Positions 10,777 to 22,379 of a DNA stretch of 64,000 bases are shown piece after piece. A program made the translations under genes and the position numbers. This stretch comes from Ochotona curzoniae (taxonomy: Eukaryota; Chordata; Mammalia; Lagomorpha; Ochotonidae): contig NW_024467104.1 in assembly GCF_017591425.1 (NCBI RefSeq), positions 3,843,001 to 3,907,000 of the forward strand, written 5' to 3'. The notes beneath the pieces are model-generated. The model saw only the letters and a list, made by a program, of their open reading frames with translations. It did no database searches and was not told where the DNA came from. Each line of letters begins with the position of its first letter. Position 1 is the stretch's first letter.

Positions 10777-12237
10777 GCAAGTAATCCTATGTCTTTTTTT
10801 CCCACACATCAGAGAAATACCCATTCTCTCAGTTGAAAATAGGACCCTTAAGAAGCTTCAGAATCACAGATCCTCACTCCTTCAAAAAAAAAAAACCCAC
10901 AAAAAATCAAAGGACCCTCTATAGTGGCCTGTGATTTTATTTATTTAAAACTTGGAAGAGAGATCCACCTGAACTACATCTGTGGAACCAGAACTAAAGG
11001 CAAAACAATGAAGCCTGCATTTACAGTACCATGAATGTTATATGCTGTGTGGAATTAATAGACCTTTTTAAGAGCTGTGTCATTCCTTCAAGACCACGAG
11101 TTAGGAAAATATTCAATGTAATTGATTCAAGGTCTAGTTAGAGCCTTAATTGGTAGCCTTGAGCATGCCAGGCTACTCCTGTGCACTTCTGAATTTTCAC
11201 CTGTAAGATGGAGGTAAGAGTCCTTGCTGCCAGAGAAAATCAGCACGAGGATGAGAGAGTGATGTGTGTTTGACTCTAAAGAGCTGTGGGTGGTATCAGT
11301 CATGTAATTCCTGGGGACTTACTATATCCAGGAAGAGGATGTCAGCAAGTTTTCCCCCCAAGAAAAGCCTTTCCCATAACTCTTAGGTTTACTAAACTGT
11401 ATTAGTTTTAAAGCCAGTGAGGGACTGAGTGTATTGAGATGGTTCTTTTAAGGAAGTGATCTAACAAACTTGGTGTTGGGTGGGAAAACTGCTCAGTAAA
11501 ATCAAATTATTCAAATAGTTAAGACCTACTGTCTTCCCATCTGTAGAACACACGACTAGGCATGAAATAGGTGTCATAAAATGGTTATTAGCTCAAAACC
11601 CTTATAAGTACTTATCACAAGTATTTTTTCAACATTTTACCAGCACTGCAATGTAGAATATTCACTCCGACAGTCTCTGTGCTACCCAGAAACTTCAGTC
11701 CTTAGTGCACTTTGAAAGAGTGTAGAATGGAACTAATCATGACCAATGTATCTTCATGGAATGCAGGTGGTGGCATTGTTGCTGCTTTTTCCTCCAGTGT
11801 GATGGTACACATTTTCCCAATCTATTTTCATAGTACTATTCCACTAAGTAGAACGTAGAAACCCTTTTCTCTACTTTTTATATAGACAATAATTAAGTAT
11901 TATTTATCTTAATTTATATAAGAAATATTTGATGAATACAATAGTGACCATGAATGATGTGTAAGAATACAAGATATAATTATTAAGGATGGCTACTAGA
12001 ATTTTGGCTTGGCAAATGAATGGATGGTGGTTAGAATAGATGGGGGAGACAGGGAAGGAGAAAGGGACGCAAAAATTATGTATCCACACAAAGAGACTAA
12101 AAACCAAGGAAAGAACTCTAATACAGTTTAGGCTCAGTGACTATGACTGAGGCAATGGCATCTAGAATTTTCTCCTATCATATATTTTCCTAGTGGAAAA
12201 TGAAACCTAACGAACAAATCATGTGTCTTAATTTCAG
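10777..12237 (+). other. MS4A1: MS4A1 GC-AG intron
   Basis: The intron begins GCAAGTAATCC and ends ATTTCAG. Its only notable contents are A-rich runs near 10885 and a possible MIR remnant at about 11190-11310 (TTTTCACCTGTAAGATGG). Confidence 0.8.
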
Positions 12238-12474
12238 GTCAAAGGAAAAGTGATAATGAACTCACTGAGCCTCTTCACGGCAATTTCTGGAATAATTCTT
12301 TTGATAATGGACATAGTTAATATTAAAATCTCCCATTTTTTAAAAATGGAGAGTCTGAATCTTATTAGAACCCCCACACCACTTATTAACATATACAACT
12401 GTGAACCAGTGATCCCCTCTGAGAAAAACCCCCCATCCACACAGTACTGTTACAGCGTACAGTCTGTCTTCTTG
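12238..12474 (+). CDS. MS4A1: MS4A1 coding exon 4 (TM3 and large extracellular loop)
   Basis: This exon encodes residues 114-192, beginning VKGKVIMNSLSLF and ending QYCYSVQSVFL. Acceptor ATTTCAG; donor TTG|GTAAGT. At 79 codons it is the same length as human. It holds TM3 (about 119-141) and the second extracellular loop with NIYNCEP and TQYCYS; C168 and C184 match the human C167-C183 disulphide. The segment aligned to human 170-ANPS-173, the core of the rituximab epitope, reads VIPS (residues 171-174). Confidence 0.97.
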
Positions 12475-12574
12475 GTAAGTGGGAATTTGTTTTCTCTAGG
12501 GAGGAATTGGGGAATTGTTACCGTGAGCATCAACTCTGGGTCCATTCTTACTCATTCTGCTCCTTTTGGCCTGT

Positions 12575-12745
12575 GTAGCTTTGGCTTGTGATTTAACCGC
12601 ACTCTGCTCTAATTCATTCAGCTGTTAAATAGGTACGGCAACACTAATTATAGAGCTGGTTTCACAGATTGATGAATTTATATGTACAAAACACCAAGAA
12701 CAGTGCCTGCTGCAGATGAAGTGCTATGTGCTTGCTTTAGTGTTA
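12575..12745 (+). repeat. MIR SINE, degenerate
   Basis: GTGTAGCTTTGGCTTGTGATTT, then TTCAGCTGTTAAATAGGTACGGC, then AAGAACAGTGCCTGCTGCA follow the MIR order. It lies in the MS4A1 intron between coding exons 4 and 5. Confidence 0.7.
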
Positions 12746-12985
12746 CTTATTATTAATCAATAATCATGTTAATATTCATTGATTATCCTCAATGACTAAG
12801 ATAAACATGAAATAAATGCCTAACAAATGCTTTTTCCCTCAAGAGTGTTTAGTATAGAGTTTGAGAGGCATGACATCACATCACCTATAGCTGGAAACAG
12901 TGTAATTTTTGATTTAGTAGCAACCATGTACTTTATGCTACTGCTGCATTTTTACCTTTATTCTTCATTTTTGTTTTTTTTCCAG

Positions 12986-13087
12986 GGCATTTTCTCTGTG
13001 ATGCTGATCTTTGCCTTCTTCCAGCAACTTGTGACCGCTGGGATTGTTGAAAATGAGTGGAAAAGAATGTGCTCCAGACCCAAAGCT
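12986..13087 (+). CDS. MS4A1: MS4A1 coding exon 5 (TM4)
   Basis: This exon encodes residues 193-226, GIFSVMLIFAFFQQ to ENEWKRMCSRPKA. Acceptor TTTCCAG ends at 12985 after a T-rich tract; donor GCT|GTGAGT. The 34 codons match human exactly in length. It carries the fourth membrane segment and the juxtamembrane ENEWKR-CSRPK segment, with the human C220 equivalent retained at C221. Confidence 0.97.
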
Positions 13088-14787
13088 GTGAGTAGCAGTC
13101 ACTATGTCTCTAACCCCTCCTCCAGAAAGTTCAGATCCACAAAGAAGAACATTTATGGGATAGTATCTCATGAGACTTAGAAGGCAGGAATTTCAGGATA
13201 AATGATCTTGGCATGTTTCTGGAAAAGCAGAAAATGCCAACAGTAAAGAAAAATGTCTCGAAATTGTAATTCCATAGTTAGATAGTGAGGAGGGTTACAG
13301 GTTTTATGCACTCTCTTAGTAATCATTTCTGCCATTCTGCTGCCATAATTCTGTTTTTAATGTGTAAAAGCGGAATGTTTGACGGTTGAATGAAGGCAGA
13401 TCGCAGTCATCACTTCTATCATGTTATACCCGAGAAACATGTAATGGTTTTGAAATCCACTTAATTTTTCTTCTGTTCATGTCAACAACTTCTGTCCTCA
13501 GAGATATTTCCCAGGTTGTTAGGAGCATTCTTAATTCAGTAGTCCATGGCAGCACTTATGTTCATAAGTAACAGCTCTTGCTGCTTTAAATATTAATATG
13601 GAATGAAACTGACAGCCATTATATCTTGTCTAAAAAATTAACCTCTCCATGTCCGAGGGACCTGTTGCTACTTACACAACCATGGTTAAAATATCACATT
13701 GTTTCTTATGATTGAAATTAAAGATTATTTAAATAAATTTACATCTCTTGGATGGCAAAATATTTTACTTCACTGAATATTTGAAGTAGGCTTAATATAC
13801 CTCAAAACCTACCAAACTTACAAAGCAGTGTTTTAGTTCTTTATCTATTTAGAGATTTCATGGATTTTGCCTATATAATTTTAAGCCCAAAATTAAACTT
13901 CTAACTTTCACTCCCTTTTTCTTCCTTTTTTCCCTTTTATTTTTATGATAACATCCTTTCAAGTTACTTTACACTGCCATGGTTAATCTTCCACTAAATA
14001 GAAGATTAAGCCAGAAGCAAATAAAAGTAACATTGTTTCACAGAGTGTAGGCAAGAACTATACACAGAAAGGGAACAAAGACACAACTGATTGGTCACAT
14101 AATAATTATGTGTATATCCATGTGAACATGAGCACATGTAGTTCTAAATGAGAGTGTTAAACTGGAATGACTGGACACATATTAAATACCTTAGGTGCCT
14201 AAGGTACAGAGTAGAATGGGATTATGGACAAAGAACTTAAGAGAAATTAAGAGTTTGCAAGGGCTTATACAAAGTATCTCATTATGAAATGTGATTCCTT
14301 CACTTTTTTGCATATTTTATGTCAAAACGCAAACCCCTTATGCAGGGATGAGTGAAATTATTTTATATGTGACTGTATTGGAACATTGAAGATACTCTCA
14401 TGTTTGAAAATAATAATAAAGCATTCTCCTGAGTCGTTTGCCCTGTAGGAACAGAAACTCCCTTTCCAAGAGTTATATCCACTGGGAAAATCACAACTAG
14501 TACCAAACCCCTCTGTAACTGCAATTTTCTTATCTCATTGTTGCATGTTCATTCCAGAAAAAAGTGGCAATGATCTGGAGCCCTTCAAGATTTACTCAGA
14601 CTTGAGTTTGGATAAATGGGTTATCTGATCAGGACTTGAGCACTTGGGAATTCAGTCTCGATATGTGAAAGTAGTCAGTAAGTAACCAAGACAACAGATT
14701 AGCTAGGAAGAGTCTGATGAATATGCACAGGTTGTTGAGAAAGGTAGCAATGGCAAAAGTCAAGAAAGGTTTCATTTTGTGTTCTAG
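13088..14787 (+). other. MS4A1: MS4A1 last intron
   Basis: Donor GTGAGT, acceptor TTCTAG. It is AT-rich unique sequence with no recognised repeat, RNA or conserved open frame. It could be a remnant of older interspersed DNA that I cannot classify. Confidence 0.6.
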
Positions 14788-15000
14788 AATGTGGTTCTCC
14801 TGTCAGCTGAAGAAAAAAAGGAACAAACAATTCAGATGAAAGAAGAGGTAGAGCTCACTGAAGTATCTATCCAACCGAAGAATGAAGAAGACATTGAAAT
14901 TATTCCTGTGCAAGAAGAGGAGGAGGAACCAGAAGTAACCTTAGCAGAACCTCTCCAGGATGAGGAATTCGCTCCAGTAGAAAATGATGATTCACCTTGA
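14788..15000 (+). CDS. MS4A1: MS4A1 coding exon 6 (acidic C-terminal tail, stop)
   Basis: This exon encodes residues 227-296 and the stop TGA at 14998-15000. It starts NVVLLSAEEKKEQTI and ends NDDSP, against NDSSP in human. Acceptor TTCTAG ends at 14787. The tail is cytosolic and dominated by Glu/Asp (EEEEEP). It is two residues shorter than the human tail. The conserved segment PKNEEDIEIIPVQEEEE confirms identity. Confidence 0.97.
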   Translation, partial: NVVLLSAEEKKEQTIQMKEEVELTEVSIQPKNEEDIEIIPVQEEEEEPEVTLAEPLQDEEFAPVENDDSP

Positions 15001-15843
15001 ACCATTTCTTCTGCTTTCTGTTATTTTTCTTAGGTATCAGTGCTCAAGCTTCCATCAGATATAGTTGTCCACACTTTTTGAAGTACCCTGCACATCTGCT
15101 TCACATTTATAGCTGGTTCTTGCAAGGAGTGACTAATTTTCCTTTCTCTCACACTCAGAGAACATAACGATTATGGCAGACTGTGTTGTCATGTTTCGTG
15201 TTTGGGACGATGTTCTTATATTCAGAAAAGGAGTGATTACTGTGGAATGTGATCTCACACTAGCCTTTGCATTGCTTTCATTTTTCAGCAGCAGTAGTGG
15301 TAATATTATGTTTTTCATCACTTCTGTCAGCAACAGACTCCAAGCCTGATGGAAAAAATCAATAATTGCTTCATGCTGCTCCTAAACTACCTTCAGTTCC
15401 TTCCACATTTGTAGTTTTGTGGGGTCGTTTATGCATCACTGTTTTAAGAAAAATAAAAGGCGTGATAATGAGAAACAGTACGGAATCTACTCCACATATA
15501 TTACTGTGGGGCAGACCCCAGCATATTCTTAGAGACTCCATAATCTGTTAGAAAGCCTTAAGCAGCCCTACCCAACCCTTTCTGTGCACCAACAGCATAA
15601 TTAGGCATGTTTCATCTGCTTTAACCTTTCCAAATTCATGCTCTACGCTCATGGCCACATTGTCTTGAGGCAGAAGAATGACTTTTTAAAAGGCTATAAT
15701 GAACACCCAAATCTCAAGTAATAATTGACACATTTACAGAATATTTCCAAGTGACAAAGTATTTTATGAAATAGTTTTATCTGCTCTTCTCAAAGCAAGA
15801 AAGAGCATTATTTTACAAGTGATTCGGAGAATGTATAAATAAA
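15001..15843 (+). other. MS4A1: MS4A1 3'UTR with candidate poly(A) signals
   Basis: This is untranslated sequence after the stop. AATAAA hexamers at 15452-15457 and 15838-15843 are candidate poly(A) signals, and another lies near 16070. I cannot tell which is used. The right edge is therefore provisional. Confidence 0.5.
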
Positions 15844-15849
15844 AGGTAA

Positions 15850-17590
15850 CTTTTCAAAAGTTTCAAATTTCATAGTTATGAGAGACTTTTTCACACCCAA
15901 ATCACCTTCTTCAAATCTTGTGATCTTTGAAATAATCAACTGTCCACCCAACACCTGCATAACCTACTAAGTTACAGTTAGCAGGTTTTATGATGGAATC
16001 ACTTTCTGGGTCAGCGCTAAACGGGTATGAAGAGAAACGTAGATTCAAAAACCACAGTTTATCTTTTGGGAATAAAAAAAAAAGAGGCATTCAGAGTACT
16101 TGAAAACTCATGTCAGTTAGCTAGCAGACCGTATAAACAAAACACAACGTGCTGCAGATAGTCTCCGAAGGAAAGTCATGCTTGGCGATAACATCATTAA
16201 AATGCCAAGGCTAAGTCCACAGCCATCCTGTTTGTTTTGGTTCTTGTTCCTATTTATAGATACTAGCACCTTACCTACAAAGACCATTATCCTAGGAAGA
16301 CATCATTAATAAACATTCCACCATCTGTGACCATCTGCTATACGTGTTGAGTGCTACAAAACAGGGGCAGGTGTAGAGAAAGTGCCGTACCCATTTTGAC
16401 AGGGATGCTCAATGGAGGATATTCCATATAATTAGGGGGAAAGAGTTCTCCTGTAATTGGAGAAAAAAATCTTTTTCATCTATAAAATTCTAAAATTCAG
16501 CTCTAAAAAAATAAAACTTGGGCCCAGCAGCGTGGCCTAGTGGCTAAGGTCCTCGCCTTGAACGTGCCGGGATCCCATATGTTCGCTGGTTCTAATCCCG
16601 GCAGCTTCACTTCCTCTCTATCTCTCCTCCTCTCTGTATATCTGACTTTGTAATAAAAATAAAATAAATCTTTTTAAAAAAAACTATATGATTTCTAATC
16701 TGCAAAAAAATGAATTCATTCGTATTTTCGCATTTGTCTTTAGATTTTTAACATCAGATCATTGAAGGTTCCTCTAGCCTTGGGCTCATAGTCATAGAAC
16801 CCTGATCTGGATGTGAGCTTGAGATGCCAGATCACTGAATAATAATTTCAGTGTGTTCTTACACATTCTCAAGGAGTGTCTTAGAGGAGTAGGCTATTGA
16901 CAGCGTATTTCCCACTCTCAGGGCTCCAGAATGTAACTGAAATAGACAGCAAATGTTTCTGCCTTGAACTAGAGATGAAGAAAAGAGACTATGGCAATCG
17001 CAGTTGTAAGAGGAACAATTCAGAAACCCTTTAAAAACATTTTGTAATTTTCATTTCTGAACTTATACATAGACGATGTAATATATGCTCATTTCACATT
17101 TCGGGTGCATAACTAAAGCACCCACTGGAGGTAGGGATTCAAATACAAAACCTTCCCAGATCACATCTGCAGTCCTTAAAGAGCCTGCCTTCACTTCAGG
17201 CTTGGAGGGGTCCTAAGACAGACAACTAAGAAACAGGAAAGGAACATGGAAGAACTATATGGTGGCAAAAGAAAGGATTCTGCCACCCAGCCATCCTCTG
17301 ATGACTTCATCTCTTCTCTACCAAAAGAGCAAAATCCCGAAGGAAAAACACAATCATTGAACAAAATCACTAGTTCACTCACCCCAGATATTTCTGTGTC
17401 CCAGTCTACTCTGAGTGCAAAGTGGGTGAACAAAAACTGGCAGACTGCCTCCTCTTGCATACTACTGTTTGGTCAGAGAAAGAGATTAGCAATAATGTTC
17501 AGGCATTCACAGGAGTAATGCTACCATTAAAAGCAGAAATACATATATATATATTATAAATATATATATTATAAATATAAATATACACAC
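15850..17590. other. Intergenic DNA 3' of MS4A1
   Basis: No gene is recognised. It contains one CSINE (16520-16683) and AT/CA microsatellite sequence at about 17541-17595. The two overlapping open frames near 17190-17518, one per strand, show no family features. Confidence 0.5.
16520..16683 (+). mobile_element. CSINE, internally deleted
   Basis: The head GGGCCCAGCAGCGTGGCCTA, A-box region and B box GGTTCTAATCCC are intact. After GGCAGCTTCACTTCC the element jumps to the 3' end (CTCTCCTCCTCTCTGTATATC, then AATAAATC and T/A tail). About 150 bases of the body are missing. The wording of this copy is one reason I favour pika over rabbit. Confidence 0.9.
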
Positions 17591-17595
17591 ACACG
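17541..17595. repeat. AT-rich / CA microsatellite
   Basis: TATATATATTATAAA-type units repeat and then pass into an ACACACAC run. Confidence 0.85.
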
Positions 17596-17636
17596 TTTCA
17601 CTGAAGGTGACCCAAAAAATAGTAATAATATATATT

Positions 17637-17965
17637 TTTAAAGATTAATTTATTTTTATTGGAAAGACAGATACATATAGCGAACAAAAGAGATAGAGAG
17701 AAACATCTCTGGTCCGATGATTCATTCCCCAAGTGACCACAACGGCCGGTGCTGAGCCGAGATGAAGCCAGGAGCCAGAAGTTCTTCTGGGTCCCCCACG
17801 ACAGTGCAGGATCCCAAGGCTTTGGGCCGACCTCGACTGCTTTCCCAAGCCACGAGCAGGGAGCTGGATAGGAAGTGGGGCTGCCGGGATTAGAACCGGT
17901 AGCCATATAGGATCCCAGGTCATTCAAGGTAAGGACTTTAGCCACTAGGCCACAACACCGGGCCC
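17637..17965 (-). mobile_element. CSINE, full-length, with target-site duplication
   Basis: Reverse-oriented full-length C-repeat ending in the head complement ACACCGGGCCC. It is flanked by TAATAATATATATT (17623-17636) and TAATAATACATATT (17966-17979), 13 of 14 identical. It is relatively young by its similarity to other copies here. Confidence 0.93.
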
Positions 17966-18350
17966 TAATAATACATATTAAAAGATAACCAGTGAGTGTA
18001 AAAAACTGTCAATGGGAAAACATTCATTTCAGCAAATGAATGTAGGACAAACTGGATAACTACATATATATCCACTCACACAATATATTAAAAAGGAACT
18101 CAAAGTGGATCACAGGCCTTTTTACAGCAGGATAACACTATAAAACCCTTGAAACACAGATAAAAGCTGTGAGACTCTGGATTAGGCAATGATTTCTTGA
18201 ATATAGAGCTAAAAGTATATGCAACTAAAGGGAAAATTTTCCATCATCAAAATGCAAATACAATCCTCGGAATGTGGGATCTATTTGCAAATCACGTATC
18301 TGTGAAGATTCAGTGTCCTGAATGTATACATTTAAAAGTTAACCTGATAT

Positions 18351-18620
18351 GGGCCCGGCGCGATAGTGTAGTGGTTAAAGTCCTCGCCTTGCACACGCTG
18401 GGATCCCATATGGGCGCTGGTTCTAATCCCAGCAGCTCTGCTTCCCATCCAGCTCCCTGCCCGTGGCCTGGGAAAGCAGTTGAGGATGGCCCAAAGCCTT
18501 GGGACCCTGCACCCGTGAGGGACATTGCAGCCGCCTGGGGAATGAACCATTGGATAGAAGATCTTCCTCTCTGTATATCCACCTATCCAATAAAAATAAA
18601 TAAATCTTTTTTTAAAAAAG
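18351..18620 (+). mobile_element. CSINE with target-site duplication
   Basis: Head GGGCCCGGCGCGATAGTGTA, B box GGTTCTAATCCC, tail AATAAATAAATC. Flanking repeats AAAAGTTAACCTGATAT (18334-18350) and AAAAGTTAACCTAATAT (18616-18632) differ at one base. It is missing part of the 3' body relative to longer copies. It is inserted into the old L1. Confidence 0.95.
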
Positions 18621-18683
18621 TTAACCTAATATGAATATTTGCAAAGGATTTGAATATGTATTGATCCAAAGAAAATGCACAAA

Positions 18684-19008
18684 TGGGCTGGCATTGTGAC
18701 AAGGAGTGTTGAGCCACTGCTTGCAAGATCTACATCCTACTTTAGAGTGCTGGCTCAAGTCCTATCTGCTAACTTCTAATACAACTCCCTCCCAATGTGT
18801 CCGGTGAGACACCAGAAAATGGTCCACGTCCCTGGACCCCTGTCAACCCACACTGGAGATCCTGGATGGAGTTCCATCTTCCTGAGTCTTTGGTTTAACC
18901 TGGCCATTGGTATTGTGTCCATTTGGAGATTCTTCACACCATACCACCCCAACCACCAACACCATCAGTCCCTGTTTCATTTCTCTCTCTCAAATTATTT
19001 TTAAAGTA
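18684..19008 (+). mobile_element. CSINE, old and diverged
   Basis: Head GGGCTGGCATTGTGAC, CTACTTTAGAGTGCTGGCTCAAGTCC B-box region, then CTGGATGGAGTTCC, AACCTGGCCATTG, and a CTCTCTCTCAAATTATTTTTAAAG tail. It is an old copy inserted into the same L1. Confidence 0.7.
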
Positions 19009-19639
19009 ACAGATGCTGATGGGAATTTGGAAAAATTAGAACCCCCATTTAATTAAAGAAGGAATGTAATGTGATATAACTTCTCTGAACAATTGTCTGA
19101 CAATTTCCCAAATGTGCGTTTACTACTGTTTGACCCAGAAAGTCCACTGCTCAGGATACACCCCAGAGTAGTGAAAACAAAGCAGCTCACAAGTGAATGT
19201 TCACAGTCATAATAAGAAAAAAAAAGTGCAAACTCAAGGACTCATCAGCTGATGAGTCAATATAGAAAAGAAAATGACACATCCATATAATGAAACATTT
19301 TCATCCATCAAAGGAGTAGAAAGCAGGTACATGTTGAAACACGAATGGACCTTGACAATATCAGGTTAAGTGCAAGAATCCAGGCATTAAAGGCCATATA
19401 TATTCTTTGATTGTTTTTAATAAAATGTCCAAAATGGACAAATCCGTGGAGAAGAAGTAGAGCAGCAGTTCCCAGATGTTAGGGGTCCAGGAGGAGAGTG
19501 AGGATTTGAACTCATGCATTCAGGTCTCTTTGGGGAAGCGATCAAAATGCTTTGAAATTATTAGTGATGGTTGCACAGTTTTGTGAAGCTATCAACACTT
19601 CATGGGTTTGAATCACATCTTAATTTTTAAAAATTCTAA

Positions 19640-21290
19640 AACATAACCCATGACATACAAGAGAGAAAAGCAAACATATGTGAGAGAGAGATGCACTAGC
19701 CCTTGGCCCATAATAAATGCTTAATAACACAGGATAAGACAGAGTAAAGTCAATGAGGTTAGAATATCATGTACATTTAAAAAATGATGGAAAAGAAAAG
19801 TTTTGAGTTCCCTGTTGGTAACAGGGAGAAATTACATGGAGGGGAAAAAAGGATGAGTGTCCCAGGTAAGAGAAGCAATATCTACTCAGGATAAAAACAG
19901 AAGGTAGAACGCTGCACTTAGGGATGCTGATTGAATAACTAGGCTGACCTGTGACCAAATTACAGCATAGTCAGAATTCAAACAGTAGAGAAAAACTGCA
20001 GCTAGACCATTCAGGGTCTCAATGTTAAGAATTTTTATGTTTTTGTTCTTTTTGCTTATTCTAAATTTTCTAATCCTAACTACTAAAAGTCTTAAAATTT
20101 TCATGAAGTACCCAGAATATCTGGACTATGGCTAGTAATTATTTAAGAATCATTTGATGTGTCTGAGTATTTTGGAAAGTAACAAATCTCAAATAGCAGT
20201 CTAGAAAATAAATGAGACAGCAAGCGCAAGCAGACAATAGACTAAGCAAAGTGTAGATTTCAGGGATATTTAACACAAGTTTTAAATAACCTGGAGGAAT
20301 CCATTAGATATGAAGGAGTGGAAGAGGAAGACATTCTCTCAACTGTGAATTGTGTGTAGGGGAAGGACAGAAAGAGGGTCAGACTGGTGATGACGCTGGT
20401 AAAGAAAAATGGAGAGTTGAAAAGGGAAGTGAATCGTGAGCTCAGATCGGACTGAGCTATTGGTTCTATCTATAGTTTTTCATTGTAGATGAGAGATTCA
20501 TTATGAAAAACTGTGAATACTTAGATAATCAGGCTTTGAAATCAGATCAAGAACAAGACTGAAAAGGAAATTACATGAATTAGTCACTTAAAATTAATGG
20601 ACTACTATAAAACTAGAGTTCCCTGGGGAAAGGTGACACTGCAACAGAAGTTCACATTTAGCTGTCAGACGAAGTCACACTAGAGAAGGTATAACTAAGG
20701 GTTTCAGGGACGGTCGGAGAGGGCCTTCAAAGGGTCTCTTGGAAGCCACCGAAGAGAGGCAGGAGAGCAGTGCTACAAACACTGAGAATTACATGAAGCT
20801 TACGGAACTGGCCATCGTGAGGTCGTTTGTCAGCACTCGGGGCAAAAATTTCAGGAAAGTGTTAAGCAGAGAAAACAGATGTGGTGTGATAGCATCCAGA
20901 GGGTGAGGACACATTCTGCTTTGGAGACATTTGGGTGCACGGAAAAGGGTAAGATGAGTACGTGGATGGCAAAGAATCAGGGCAATGGAAGGTAGACTAA
21001 ATCCTGCAGACACAGATACAGATGAAATTATATCCACTTATTAAATTCAATCCCTACCTATTAAGCACCTGTCATGTGCTTGGTATACAGTGCTGGAGGT
21101 AGAGAAAAAAGTCCCTATCCTGATGCAGTTTACAGAATTCAGATGCATTAACCTGCATGGGACAACTGTGCAGTCAAGAGGATGGTACAATGTTTGGACA
21201 TCGCTATGCATTTAGTGCTAAGGTATGACCACATCATGTACAACCGGATATTCTAATAAATGATAACTGCAGATTACCTTTCCAATGCTC
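19640..21290. other. Intergenic DNA, mostly unclassified
   Basis: No gene seen. The segment at about 21040-21140 (TATTAAGCACCTGTCATGTG, TGGTATACAGTGCTGG, CCCTATCCTGATGCAGTTTACA) resembles the common L2-type 3' end. Confidence 0.5.
21040..21140 (+). repeat. L2-like LINE 3' end fragment
   Basis: Text follows the 'attgagcacctactatgtgcc...gctgggg...ccctgccctcatggagcttac' type of the L2 3' end, degenerate. Confidence 0.5.
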
Positions 21291-21292
21291 TT

Positions 21293-21680
21293 GATTTTTT
21301 AAAATAATTTTTAATTTTTATTTGAAAACCAGATTTACAGAGGGAAGAAGGAAGAGAAAAAGGGAGGGGAAAAGAGAGAGCGAGAGAGAAAAGGAAGGAA
21401 GGAAGAAAGGAAGGAAGGTAATGAGGGAACCATCTGCTGGTTCACTTCCCAAATGGAAGCAAAGGCCAGGGTTGAGCCAATCCAAAGCCAGGAGCCAGGA
21501 ACCAGGAGCTTCCTCCAGGTATCCAATGTGGCTACAAGTGCTCAAGAACTTGAGTCAGCCTCCTTTGCTTTTCTAGGCCATTGGCAGGGAGCTGAATCAG
21601 AAGTGGAACAGCCAGCCAGGACATGAACCAGCACCCATGTGGGATGCAGGTGTGCAGGCATAGGATTAGCCTGAAAAGCC
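21293..21680 (-). mobile_element. CSINE, old, with expanded purine tract
   Basis: T/A tail at 21293-21325, then an unusually long GGAA/GAGA purine tract (about 21338-21420), GGTTCACTTCCCAAATGG, GAGCCAGGAACC, GCTTTTCTAGGCCATTGGC and a head complement around 21660. Confidence 0.8.

Positions 21681-21688
<8 letters not shown>

Positions 21689-21711
<23 letters not shown>
21689..21711. repeat. (CA)n microsatellite
   Basis: About eleven CA units directly following a CT run at the SINE edge. Confidence 0.95.
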
Positions 21712-22379
21712 TGTTCTTGATCTTAAAATCAACATTTCCTTGGCTTTAATAATAGAACCACGGCAATCAACTCAAGGGAAACAAGTTTGTGAGTGACAGC
21801 ACCAATGAAAAGAAGACACCGTGGGCCTGGGAGGATCAAGGAAAAGAGCAGGTCCCAGGAAGCTCTGAGTCTGAAATTTCTCTGGCAACATTTTTTTTTC
21901 CTGTGGCTTTTATAGTAAGAGCTGCCCAGAGCAACTCTGGGCTCTTATCTTTATAGGAAATGAAACTTATTAAGTCTGCTTTTGCCTTTTGCAGGAAACA
22001 GATGCTACAGTGAATCTACGTTTATTACAGGAACAACATGTGCAACTGGATGACAAAAAAAAATTATTAAAATATACTAAATCAGGGACACAAATTTTTT
22101 TCTTTTGAATAAACTTGAGTTATTGTCAAATTGATAAGCAGAGCTCTACGATGTATGAAAAGGGCCTTTGTTTGCCAATGAGAAATCCTTTTAAACATTT
22201 TCTTTCTTGAGTCCTGTTAAAAATTTTTGTAAGCTAGGGAAGACTCTTAGACAAATTTAAAGGTTTTCATTGAATAGGAAAAAAGGAAGTACATCTAAAC
22301 TAAATTATTATGCAGGCTATTTAATACCAAATAAGCTAGAGTGTGTGACATATTTTGAACTAGTTTTCCAGTACAGCTG

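Larger units (their letters stand above)
3573..15843 (+). other. MS4A1: MS4A1 gene (CD20, B-lymphocyte antigen), whole locus
   Basis: MS4A1 encodes CD20, a four-pass plasma-membrane protein of mature B cells. It associates with the B-cell receptor and is linked to calcium influx. Six coding exons (8118-8276, 9506-9628, 10720-10776, 12238-12474, 12986-13087, 14788-15000) join in frame, all at phase 0, to a 296-residue protein (human 297). Both termini are cytosolic. Predicted membrane segments are about residues 54-74, 81-105, 119-141 and 189-211. The small first loop is about 75-80. The large second loop is about 142-188 and holds C168 and C184, the equivalents of the human disulphide pair. 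The C-terminal tail is very acidic (run of glutamates). Identity with human CD20 is high across membrane segments and the tail start (LLSAEEKKEQTI). No stop or frameshift is present. Odd points: one GC donor, an extra residue in loop 1, and loss of the C111 equivalent. Confidence 0.97.
17980..19640 (+). mobile_element. Old L1 3' portion (ORF2 end and 3'UTR), interrupted by two SINEs
   Basis: Fragments at about 17985-18350, 18633-18683 and 19013-19640 read in order along an ancient L1. The ORF2 region (AGGACAAACTGGATAACTAC..., CTCAAAGTGGATCACAG) is followed by the ORF2 end and 3'UTR-like text (TATACAATGGA-like, CCTTGACAATATCAGG, GATGGTTGCACAGTTTTGTG). It is riddled with stops. CSINEs at 18351-18620 and 18684-19008 split it. 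Confidence 0.75.

Noticed and set aside
12965..13171. Minus-strand frame over an MS4A1 exon
   Set aside because: Shadow of coding exon 5 in the antisense direction.
18310..18634. Frames of 90-145 residues on both strands
   Set aside because: They are translations of a CSINE. The same CSINE-derived phrases (for example CPWPGKAVEDGPKPWDP) recur in frames at several SINE copies in this window.
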